The position numbers and the translations under genes are program-made. Below the pieces are notes generated by a model. The model saw nothing but the letters and a program-made list of their open reading frames with translations. It was not told where the DNA came from and did no database searches. Below, in pieces: positions 31,723 to 40,206 of a DNA stretch of 64,000 nt. This stretch comes from Muribaculaceae bacterium (GTDB taxonomy: Bacteria; Bacteroidota; Bacteroidia; Bacteroidales; Muribaculaceae): positions 124,001-188,000 of the forward strand of contig JAFLTQ010000002.1 of the NCBI GenBank assembly GCA_022510385.1, read 5' to 3'. Position 1 is the stretch's first letter. The number at the start of each line of letters is the position of its first letter.

Positions 31723-34700
31723 TTAAAAATCCAAATTAGTATTGTTTTTTTGCATTCGGCATTGTTTCTCAAATTCCTTTGGAGTCATACCGAATTGTTT
31801 CTGGAATTGTTTTATAAAATATGAAGCGGAATTGATTCCTACGTGATAGCAAACCTCTCCGGTGCGATATTTTCCTTCCGACAGGAGTTCGGCCGCCTTT
31901 TTAAGACGGATGACACGAATGAATTCCGTAGGTGAAAGTCCGGTAACAACTTTAATTTTCCTATGCAGACTTGAGCGTGACATGAAGATAAGCTCGGAAA
32001 GTTTCTCCACTCCGAAATTCGGATCTATGATATTGTCGTGGACTATTTTTGTCAGTTTCTGGATAAAATCCTGATCCGCTTTGTTAAGACCGGATTGTGA
32101 GACAATATTCAAAGGATCTCTGCTGAATGATTTCCTTTCTCTTTCCTGATTTTCAAGAATAGAGTTTATCTGCGCCATTAAATGGTTGAAGGAGAATGGT
32201 TTCTCGATATAGACATTAGCACCGTATTTAAGACCCTGAATCTTTGAAACCACATCATCTTTAGCAGATAATAAAATTACAGGGATATGGCTATATTCCA
32301 ATGTGTTTTTCACATAATTGCAGAATTCCAATCCGTTCATACCCGGCATCATAATATCAGAAATAATAAGATCTACCTGATTATCCTTAAGCAACTGAAT
32401 TGCTTCAGAGGCATCGGAAGCCCCTATGACGTTGAAGGAATGTTTCAGTTTATTGATAATGAAATTTCTCATCTCATTATTATCTTCAACGACTAATAGT
32501 GTCAGGTTGATGGGTTCCTCTTTTTGCGGCAGTTCGGTTTCGTCATCGATAACATCCGGAAGGATATGTGTCGGAGCGTAGTCGGAAACGACCGGGAACT
32601 CGAGAGTGAAACAATTAAGATTGTTATGATGACTATAAGTTATTGAACCTCTCAGGAGCTCAACAAACGACCTGACAAGAGAAAGACCTATACCGGAAGT
32701 TCCCTGGATATTTTCATTTTCCTTTAACTGAAAGAAGGGTTCGTAAATCAGTTCCTTATATTTATCAGGGATAAGATTACCGTCGTTGAGGAAATTTATT
32801 TTCACATTATTATTTTCATCAACTACGTTTATTTCTATAGTATAGTTTGAATATTTTATGGCATTCGAAAAGAGATTGCTGAAAATCTTGACAAGTGTGT
32901 TCTTGTCTGCCAGAACGTAAGGATGGGTCTTAAGGGTAGAAATAGTCATCTGGCGTCCCTCGGAAATGGCCATAGACCTGAACCGTTGGAACTGTTCGGT
33001 GAGCACTTCCATTATATCCACAGGTTTAAGGGCAATATCCATTTTTTTGTTTTCCAGCTTCCGGTAGTCGAGCAACTGATTTATGAGTGACATCAATTCG
33101 GATGTGTTCCGGCTCATTATCTTCAGGTTGTCTCTGAGTTCGGGGTCATTAGGTTTTTTCTCCAACATTGACTCAAGAGGCCCATTGATTAGGGTGAGCG
33201 GCGTGCGGATTTCATGGGCTATCTGGGTGAAGAAGTCCATTTTATATCTGTAAAGCTCCTTTTCCTTGTCATCTTCAAATTTTTCCTGACGTGCTTTACC
33301 TTTTTTATATTCCATTTTTCTGGTATACCAGATTATGGCGATTATCAAGGCAATGAAAAGTAGAATATAAATACACCAGGCCCAAACGGACATATACCAA
33401 GGAGCCGCTACTCTGATAATCATACGAGTGGGTTCTTCCTGCCATAATCCGCTATTGTTAGATCCCTTCACCATAAAAGTGTAAGTTCCCGGGAACAAAT
33501 TCGCATAGGAATCGCTATGAGTTTCAGAAGTGTAGACCCAGTCGTCGTCGATCTTATCTAATTTATAAGCATATTTATTAGCTCTTGGTTCCGTGAAGCT
33601 GAGAGAGGCGAAATTAACCTTGAAATTATTCTGGCCGTAATCCAGATTCAGGTGCTTGAGATCGGAGACGGAAGTTTTGTCTTGTTCGTTCCCCAGGACA
33701 TAATGCTCATCACCATTGATTGTGACCGATGTAATCAAGACGGGAGGAACATATAAATTGGGCATGGAGTGGTATGGATCGAAAGAAATCAATCCTTCGG
33801 AGGTTCCGAAATAAAATATACCGTTTGAACCGATCAATCCCGATTTATAGTTAAATTGATTAGACGGAAGGCCGTCGAGGGTTGTATAAATATCGATCTT
33901 TTCATTTTTAGGATCAAAGGAGACAAGACCGTTGTTGGTGCCGAACCATAATTTGTTATTCTTGTCTTCCAATATTTTGTAAGAGGTGTCGTCGGGAAGC
34001 CCTTGCGCCAGAGATATAGTGTGGAAATTATCATTATCTTTGTCGAAACGGCAGATACCACCCCTGTCGGTTGAAAACCAAATAGTGCCGTCAGAAGTCT
34101 CAAAAATACCGTTTACCGAGTTTGAACTCAGAGAAGCCATATCGTTTTCAGAATGACGGTAATGTTTTGTCTTCCCGGAGCCGGGAGAATAGCGGAAGAC
34201 CCCGTTACCCATAGTAGCCACCCAAATTGATTTATCTGATCCCTCGATAATATCAAAGATATAGTTCATCCCGAACTCTTCCATATGACGGGTTTTCATT
34301 GTTTTGGGATCGCATACATAAACTCCCCATCCGTTACCGATCCATACATTCCCTTCAGAATCTTTGCAAAGGGCATAAATGCTGGACTCATTCAGGTTAA
34401 GATCTTTGTCGAAGTAATGAGTGACACTACCATTAGAGACATTAAAGACATCAAGTCCGTTTTTGAAATAACCCACCCAAATATCGCCATTGACATTATG
34501 CATTGAGAGAGTGCGGCCTTTGTGATTAAAATCTGATTTCGAAATCTTGGAATTGAATGTTTTTTCTGCCGGATCATAGATATTTATCCCCATATCTTCA
34601 GTGCCGACCCATATTCTTCCTTGGCTATCTTCGACAATTTCTCTAACTCTTTTACTATTGATTGAATGGGAGTCGGAGGTTGGGACATGTCTGATAAAAT

Positions 34701-35721
34701 TCATGGAATAATTCGGCAGATAATTTACGCCACCTATGTTAGTGCCGACCCATACCCCGTTTTCCCTGTCTTTGTAAATACGGTTTACCTGATTGTCTGT
34801 CAGAGAATATAGGCACATAGGATCCTTGAAGACATGTTCCACAGATCCTTCGTTTTCATTCACTATAAATATTCCGGATTGCGTAGCGACCCACAGTTCG
34901 TCGTCAATATAGTTAAGGTCGCGGATTATCTGGTAGTGTATTTCCGGGGTTTCGAAATCGCTGACGATGTTCCTGCGTTTGTTCAACCGACGCAACTTAC
35001 CCTCATGAACTCCTATTACAAGTTCGGTGCCGTTGTCACAGAGTCGATAAATGTTTTCACCTTCAAGGGTAGCACCGGTGCTGTCACCTAAATATTGAAC
35101 GAACTCTTTCTTATCACTATTGAAAAGATAAATACCCTTTCCGTTTGTACCAATCCAGACGAATCCGTTTTTATCAACACAGATACATTGCGGGCTGCCA
35201 TGGTCAGGCAAATTCTCTTCTCCGAAATTGAAATGCATAAGCTTGGAATCGGGGCTCATGCAAAATAGACCCTGATTCGGCAGAACAATCCACACATTCC
35301 CTTTATTGTCGCTTTTTATATCGGAGACCCAGTCGGTCATTTCATAGCCGTCATCAGTCTTATCGTCGATAAAAGAGAAACATTCGTTAAGGGGATTGTA
35401 AATGAAGACACCGTTGTCGGTGCCGACCCATATCTTATTATTTGAGTCTTCAAAGAGGGAAGAGATATTATTGTTGCGCACCCCTTTCAGATTGTCGAAG
35501 CAGTCAAAAGTACGCATAAAATAGCCGTCGAATCTGTTGAGTTTGTTTTTGGTGCCAAACCACATAAATCCCCGGCTATCCTGCAAGATTGCCTTGACGT
35601 CAGTCTGTGATAGACCTTGCTCGCTGTTGTAGCATCTGAAATAGTGACGTAGGAATGCATTTTGAGCTTTCCCACCTAAAAACGAAATGAAAAATATAAC
35701 TAATAATATTATTTTTTTCAT
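31723..35721 (-). CDS. Hybrid two-component system regulator (HTCS)
   Basis: This one-protein sensor and regulator has 1332 residues from the ATG at 35721, which precedes the signal MKKIILLVIFFISFLGGKA; the 23-codon upstream extension is not signal-like. About fourteen periplasmic propeller repeats (DSRGFMWFGTKNKLNRFD type) and a Y_Y_Y domain (LFPGTYTFMVKGSN) form the ligand sensor. A membrane segment lies at about 778-800 (WAWCIYILLFIALIIAIIWY). The histidine kinase has His836 in HEIRTPLTLI and ATPase motifs (GTSGIGLSLV). The receiver has Asp1122 in IISDIMMPG. An AraC-type helix-turn-helix ends the protein. It should activate the surrounding operons when oligosaccharide binds. A copy of the shared operator lies directly upstream, which suggests autoregulation. 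Confidence 0.95.
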   Translation of the reverse strand: MKKIILLVIFFISFLGGKAQNAFLRHYFRCYNSEQGLSQTDVKAILQDSRGFMWFGTKNKLNRFDGYFMRTFDCFDNLKGVRNNNISSLFEDSNNKIWVGTDNGVFIYNPLNECFSFIDDKTDDGYEMTDWVSDIKSDNKGNVWIVLPNQGLFCMSPDSKLMHFNFGEENLPDHGSPQCICVDKNGFVWIGTNGKGIYLFNSDKKEFVQYLGDSTGATLEGENIYRLCDNGTELVIGVHEGKLRRLNKRRNIVSDFETPEIHYQIIRDLNYIDDELWVATQSGIFIVNENEGSVEHVFKDPMCLYSLTDNQVNRIYKDRENGVWVGTNIGGVNYLPNYSMNFIRHVPTSDSHSINSKRVREIVEDSQGRIWVGTEDMGINIYDPAEKTFNSKISKSDFNHKGRTLSMHNVNGDIWVGYFKNGLDVFNVSNGSVTHYFDKDLNLNESSIYALCKDSEGNVWIGNGWGVYVCDPKTMKTRHMEEFGMNYIFDIIEGSDKSIWVATMGNGVFRYSPGSGKTKHYRHSENDMASLSSNSVNGIFETSDGTIWFSTDRGGICRFDKDNDNFHTISLAQGLPDDTSYKILEDKNNKLWFGTNNGLVSFDPKNEKIDIYTTLDGLPSNQFNYKSGLIGSNGIFYFGTSEGLISFDPYHSMPNLYVPPVLITSVTINGDEHYVLGNEQDKTSVSDLKHLNLDYGQNNFKVNFASLSFTEPRANKYAYKLDKIDDDWVYTSETHSDSYANLFPGTYTFMVKGSNNSGLWQEEPTRMIIRVAAPWYMSVWAWCIYILLFIALIIAIIWYTRKMEYKKGKARQEKFEDDKEKELYRYKMDFFTQIAHEIRTPLTLINGPLESMLEKKPNDPELRDNLKIMSRNTSELMSLINQLLDYRKLENKKMDIALKPVDIMEVLTEQFQRFRSMAISEGRQMTISTLKTHPYVLADKNTLVKIFSNLFSNAIKYSNYTIEINVVDENNNVKINFLNDGNLIPDKYKELIYEPFFQLKENENIQGTSGIGLSLVRSFVELLRGSITYSHHNNLNCFTLEFPVVSDYAPTHILPDVIDDETELPQKEEPINLTLLVVEDNNEMRNFIINKLKHSFNVIGASDASEAIQLLKDNQVDLIISDIMMPGMNGLEFCNYVKNTLEYSHIPVILLSAKDDVVSKIQGLKYGANVYIEKPFSFNHLMAQINSILENQERERKSFSRDPLNIVSQSGLNKADQDFIQKLTKIVHDNIIDPNFGVEKLSELIFMSRSSLHRKIKVVTGLSPTEFIRVIRLKKAAELLSEGKYRTGEVCYHVGINSASYFIKQFQKQFGMTPKEFEKQCRMQKNNTNLDF

Positions 35722-35726
35722 AATCG

Positions 35727-35769
35727 CAAATATAGAAAGATATAAAATCCTATTCTTTTCAAAAAATAA
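35727..35769 (-). promoter_or_regulatory. Operator (35760-35769) and -7 box (35727-35734) of the HTCS gene
   Basis: The plus strand reads CAAATATA (perfect reverse -7 box) and CAAAAAATAA 25 bp further, with ACATTAG and CATTAA beyond as in the copy at 522-546. The spacing is 10-11 bp shorter than in the other copies, about one turn of the helix. The -7 box is only 5 bp from the ATG, so the transcript would be nearly leaderless. Confidence 0.5.
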
Positions 35770-35862
35770 AACATTAGTCGCATTAATCAACTCCGAAGGG
35801 GTTAGAATGAATAGATTAGGAATAAGGGGGAAGGGTGACGATTAAGTTTTAAGCGTTCTGTA

Positions 35863-35915
35863 ATATAAATTGCGACAATAGTAGTAAGAGGCTCTTTATA
35901 TAATGTATAAATTTG
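35863..35915 (+). promoter_or_regulatory. -7 box (35908-35915) and weak operator of the GH2/GH92/CotH unit
   Basis: TAAATTTG is a perfect -7 match 27 bp before the ATG at 35943. The stretch ATATAAATTG ends exactly 35 bp upstream of it and matches 7 of 10 bases of TTATTTATTG. The box is well supported, the operator copy only weakly. Confidence 0.4.
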
Positions 35916-35942
35916 CTAAAAGTCATTTTAAGGGCCCAAATT

Positions 35943-37943
35943 ATGAATAAGATAAAACAGAGCCTACTAATTCTAAGCTTGCTGATACCGTGCCTTGCAA
36001 CTGAAGCGAGGACAAAAATTCCGTTGACAGAAGGGTGGATGTTTTCCAAAACTCCGGCAACCGGTGAGGCAAGGCAATGGAATATAGTGAATGTGCCCCA
36101 TACATGGAATTCTGAAGACGGATGTACCCCCGATTATTATCGGGGTGGAGGTCGCTATGAATATAGGATAAATAGAGACACCATTCCCGGGGACGGGAGA
36201 TTGTTTTTACGTTTTGAGGGGGTGTCTCAGGATGCCGATGTGGAGGTGAACGGCAGGCAAGTGGGCAATCATAAGGGAGCTTTCACTGCTTTTTGCTTTG
36301 AAATCACAGATTACTTAACGGAGGGTGAAAATAAAATAACCGTAGATGTTTCCAACGCCCCTGATCCCAATATCGCCCCCTTGGAGGGTGACTTCACAGT
36401 TTTCGGGGGTATTTACCGACCCGTTGCGCTAATCTCACTTCCCTCCACATGTATCTCACCTCTGGATTATGCCTCTTCAGGAGTCTATGTCACTCCCTAT
36501 GATATTTCCTCAGAAAGTGCCAAAGTGAAAGTGAAGGCCAAACTTGACGGCGAGGAGCTTGCAAACAAAAATAATTTATCCCTGACAGTCAATATTATCG
36601 ATCCTTATGGGGAAGTAATAGAGTCAAAAACTTTTAAGTGTGACAAGTTAAAAACGTCAAAAGCAGAAATTGAGGGAAAATTCAAGATAAAAAACCCTGT
36701 CTTGTGGAGTGACAAGAATCCTGCACTCTACACAGTCAAGGCGGAGTTGCTCAACGGGAAAACATCTAAAGATGTGGTTGAAGAGAAGTTCGGTTTGAGA
36801 AACGTTTCAATAGACCCCCGCTCCGGTTTTTACCTTAATGGAGAGAAACATAGATTGAAAGGAGTGAATCGGCATCAGGATCGTAAAGGTAAGGGCTGGG
36901 CTATATCCAACAAGGATCATGACGAGGATATGAGCATGATCAAAGCAATGGGAGCAAATGCCATAAGACTCGCCCACTATCCTCATTCCTCATATTTTTA
37001 TGATTTATGCGACAAGGAGGGGATGCTGGTTTGGGCAGAGGTGCCTTTTGTGGGACATGGAACCGAATCCCGGGAATTCAGTGATAATATAAGTGAACAA
37101 TTGAGGGAGCTGATACATCAGAATTACAACCGACCGTCGATATTTTGCTGGGGTCTCTTCAATGAGATAGGGAATGAAAACATGACCCCGGTTGTGGAAC
37201 TTCTAAATTCTATAGCACATGAAGAAGATCCTTCTCGATTTACAGTTGCAGCTACCAACCAGGACAATAAGTCATTCAATAATGTGCCTGACTTTATAGC
37301 TTACAATACCTATCCCGGATGGTATTGGGCAGATCCGTCGACAATGGGCGCGGCGATAGATTGGAAGAGTAATGAAAGAGGTGTCGGGATAAGTGAATAT
37401 GGAGCCGGAGGGAGCGTTAAGTGTCACGACCAGAACATTTCCTCGGCACCCAAAACAGACGGATCCTATCATCCGGAGGAATGGCAGTCAAAGGTGCATG
37501 AAGGGAATTATGCCGAGATTAAAAAACATCCGCATGTTTGGGGGACTTTTGTGTGGAACATGTTTGACTTTGCGAGTGGCGGCAGAAAAGAAGGTGATAC
37601 AAACGGCATGAACGATAAGGGGCTTGTCACATATGATCGCAAGACTCCTAAAGATGCCTATTACTTCTATCAGGCTGAATGGAGCGATACTCCGGTGATG
37701 CATATAACCTCTAAAAGACATGAAATCCGTGAAGAGGATACAACTCCCGTCAAGATATACACAAACTGCAAGAATCCTTTGTTAATGGTTAACGGAGAAA
37801 TATTAGGGTCACCCGACAGCTTTGATGGAGTCGTGGCCCAATGGAATTCCATTGCGTTGCAACAAGGTGAAAACCTTGTAGAGGTAACCGGGGAGTATGA
37901 AGATAAAAAGATATCTGACAATTGCAGATGGATAAAAAAATGA
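35943..37943 (+). CDS. GH2 beta-glycosidase, secreted
   Basis: This 666-residue GH2 enzyme starts at the ATG at 35943, which directly precedes the signal peptide (SLLILSLLIPCLATEA) and leaves a short leader behind the -7 box at 35908. It has the sugar-binding beta-sandwich (NVPHTWNSEDGC, YRGGGRYEY), an Ig-like domain and a TIM barrel (GVNRHQDRKGKGWAIS). The acid/base is Glu408 in FNEIGNE and the nucleophile Glu485 in ISEYGAGG. It is compact, with no extra C-terminal domains. Beta-galactosidase activity is most likely; beta-mannosidase or beta-glucuronidase cannot be excluded. It is the first gene of a three-gene unit divergent from the HTCS. Its stop codon overlaps the next start (ATGA). Confidence 0.9.
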   Translation: MNKIKQSLLILSLLIPCLATEARTKIPLTEGWMFSKTPATGEARQWNIVNVPHTWNSEDGCTPDYYRGGGRYEYRINRDTIPGDGRLFLRFEGVSQDADVEVNGRQVGNHKGAFTAFCFEITDYLTEGENKITVDVSNAPDPNIAPLEGDFTVFGGIYRPVALISLPSTCISPLDYASSGVYVTPYDISSESAKVKVKAKLDGEELANKNNLSLTVNIIDPYGEVIESKTFKCDKLKTSKAEIEGKFKIKNPVLWSDKNPALYTVKAELLNGKTSKDVVEEKFGLRNVSIDPRSGFYLNGEKHRLKGVNRHQDRKGKGWAISNKDHDEDMSMIKAMGANAIRLAHYPHSSYFYDLCDKEGMLVWAEVPFVGHGTESREFSDNISEQLRELIHQNYNRPSIFCWGLFNEIGNENMTPVVELLNSIAHEEDPSRFTVAATNQDNKSFNNVPDFIAYNTYPGWYWADPSTMGAAIDWKSNERGVGISEYGAGGSVKCHDQNISSAPKTDGSYHPEEWQSKVHEGNYAEIKKHPHVWGTFVWNMFDFASGGRKEGDTNGMNDKGLVTYDRKTPKDAYYFYQAEWSDTPVMHITSKRHEIREEDTTPVKIYTNCKNPLLMVNGEILGSPDSFDGVVAQWNSIALQQGENLVEVTGEYEDKKISDNCRWIKK

Positions 37944-40192
37944 ATACCATGAGGAAAATAATGACGGTCATGTTTCTTTTATCACTGGCAACGGTCTATG
38001 CCGGAGAAAAAGAATTGATTGAATATGTCAATCCGATGGTTGGAACCGCTCTTAAAGGAGAGGGAGGTACGGCACCCTTTGTAGGGAGACCCTTTGCCAT
38101 GACTAATTTTTTGGCTCAGACCCGAGAAAACAAGATGGGTAGTATGGCCTACGTCTATGATGATGACCATATTATGGGATTCCTGGTCTCTCATCAGCCG
38201 ACGGTGTGGATGGGTGACTACGGATATGTGTCGTTAATGCCACAGACGAGCGGAAAGGTTGAAACGCTTCCGGAAAAAAGGAAACTATCCTTCTCTCACA
38301 AACAAGAAAAATCCACCCCGGCCTATTACAGCGTGATAATGTCGGGGGAAGAAGGAGACATCAAGTCGGAAATGTCTGCAGCAAGCCGGGCAGGATTGAT
38401 GCGATTTAAATTCCCTAAGAAATCGGTAAAGCGTGTTATAATACAAGGAATCAATCTAAATCCGGGGCTCTCAGACTGGTGTAATGATATCGGGAGTAGA
38501 AAAGGTAAAATGAAGGGTTGGATAAAGATTGATACAATCAAAAATGAGATAATCGGGTATAACTCTGACAGGCAGTCTGCCCAGTTAGGGCCGGAATTGC
38601 CTAATTTCAAGGGATGGTTTGTAATCAAGCCTGACAAAAAGATAAAAGATTACGGAGTTTGGTCGGGAGATACCATATTCCGTGGAAGACCTGAGATGGA
38701 GTGCGATCTTGGCGGCGCTTTTGTGGAATTTGACAATAAGGAAGGTGAGAATGTGACATTTGCCGTTGGCATGTCATTTATTGACCTTGATCAGGCAAGA
38801 ACCAATATGGAGAAAGAGCTACCGGGTTTTAATCTTGAGAAACTTGAGAAGCAGACAAGAAGTGAATGGAATGATAAATTGGCGAAACTTCAGGTTTCAA
38901 CAAAGGATGAAGAAGCCAAGAGAATATTCTATACGGCCTTATTTCATTGCTATTTGTTCCCGAGAGAATTTTCAGAAGATGGGAGATATTACAGCGCATT
39001 TGATGACAGGATCCACGAAGGGACTTCCTATAACGATTATTCATTGTGGGATACATTCAGGGCCTTCCATCCTTTGATGACGATATTGGAACCGGGACTC
39101 ACCAACGAATGGATCACATCTTTGCTACAGATGTACAAAGAGGGAGGATGGATGCCTATGTGGCCAAATCCCTCCTATACCAATATTATGATAGGGACAC
39201 ATGCTGACGCAGTGATAGCAGATGCCTTTATGAAAGGCTTGAGGGATTATGACGTAAACCTTGCCTATGAAGCCATGCGTAAAGACGGGATGGTGCCTCC
39301 TGATTACGACACTGTAAGCAGATATGGCGACCGTGATCGCTGGAAAGCATTTGAAGGAAGAGCCGGAGCCAGCTGGTATCATACCTTGGGTTACATTCCT
39401 GATGACAGGACGGCTGAATCGGTGTCAAGAACATTGGAATATGCCTTTGACGACTGGTGTATAGCTCAGATGGCCCGTGAATTAGGTCATATGGATGATT
39501 ATGAGTCTCTAATGAAATGGGCCGGAAATTATAAGAACATTTATAATCCGGAAAAGGGTTTTATGCTGCCACGTAAATATGACGGCAGTTGGATTGATCT
39601 TGATGACAATGACCGCCATGGCTTCACGGAAGGTTCAAAATGGACATATCTTTTCTGTGTGCTACAAGATATTCCGGGGATGATCGAAATGATGGGAGGA
39701 AAGGAGAAGTTCGCCGCTAAACTTGATGATAATTTCAATAAGAACCATTATTGTCATGACAATGAACCGGGGCACCATTATATTTATCTGTATAATTATT
39801 GTGACCGGCCATGGGAAACCCAAGAGTTAGTCCGGTTACATACAGACATAAATTATAAGAATGCTCCCGACGGGCTCAACGGGAACGATGATTGCGGACA
39901 AATGTCTGCATGGTATCTATTCTCTGTGATGGGTTTCTACCCTGTAACGCCCGCAAGCAATATGTTTGCCATAGGCGCTCCGCAATTTGAAGAGATTCAA
40001 ATTGACAGAGTTGGTGACTCGAAACCTTTGCGTATCAAGGCCAAAGGTCTAAGCAAGGATAATATTTATGTAGAAAAAGTTATGGTTGACGGACGCCAAC
40101 TGACTGATTCTCATATCAGATGGGATGATCTGATGAATGCTGAGGAAATTGTGTTCACCATGACATCCGAACCTGTGATATTTTGGAATTAA
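37940..40192 (+). CDS. GH92 alpha-mannosidase, secreted
   Basis: The protein has 750 residues from the ATG at 37940, which overlaps the GH2 stop as ATGA, so translation is probably coupled. Weak upstream in-frame starts would add only a few residues. The signal peptide (MTVMFLLSLATVYA) is followed by the GH92 opening EYVNPMVGT. Typical motifs are SLWDTFRAFHPLMTI, DNEPGHHYIYLYNY (Glu609, proton donor position) and GNDDCGQMSAWYLF (Asp650, Asp651, base region). GH92 enzymes are calcium-dependent, inverting exo-alpha-mannosidases that act on N-glycans, yeast mannan or GPI-type mannose. Linkage specificity cannot be told from the sequence. The CotH gene follows 14 bp later. Confidence 0.93.
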   Translation: MNTMRKIMTVMFLLSLATVYAGEKELIEYVNPMVGTALKGEGGTAPFVGRPFAMTNFLAQTRENKMGSMAYVYDDDHIMGFLVSHQPTVWMGDYGYVSLMPQTSGKVETLPEKRKLSFSHKQEKSTPAYYSVIMSGEEGDIKSEMSAASRAGLMRFKFPKKSVKRVIIQGINLNPGLSDWCNDIGSRKGKMKGWIKIDTIKNEIIGYNSDRQSAQLGPELPNFKGWFVIKPDKKIKDYGVWSGDTIFRGRPEMECDLGGAFVEFDNKEGENVTFAVGMSFIDLDQARTNMEKELPGFNLEKLEKQTRSEWNDKLAKLQVSTKDEEAKRIFYTALFHCYLFPREFSEDGRYYSAFDDRIHEGTSYNDYSLWDTFRAFHPLMTILEPGLTNEWITSLLQMYKEGGWMPMWPNPSYTNIMIGTHADAVIADAFMKGLRDYDVNLAYEAMRKDGMVPPDYDTVSRYGDRDRWKAFEGRAGASWYHTLGYIPDDRTAESVSRTLEYAFDDWCIAQMARELGHMDDYESLMKWAGNYKNIYNPEKGFMLPRKYDGSWIDLDDNDRHGFTEGSKWTYLFCVLQDIPGMIEMMGGKEKFAAKLDDNFNKNHYCHDNEPGHHYIYLYNYCDRPWETQELVRLHTDINYKNAPDGLNGNDDCGQMSAWYLFSVMGFYPVTPASNMFAIGAPQFEEIQIDRVGDSKPLRIKAKGLSKDNIYVEKVMVDGRQLTDSHIRWDDLMNAEEIVFTMTSEPVIFWN

Positions 40193-40206
40193 AAAATTAT
40201 GTAACC

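Noticed and set aside
31692-31772. Upstream start of the GH43 gene at 30681
   Set aside because: It would overlap the end of the HTCS coding region and put 27 non-signal residues before the hydrophobic signal peptide.
35722-35790. Upstream start of the HTCS
   Set aside because: The 23 extra residues overlap the operator and -7 box and precede a normal signal sequence; the ATG at 35721 is preferred.
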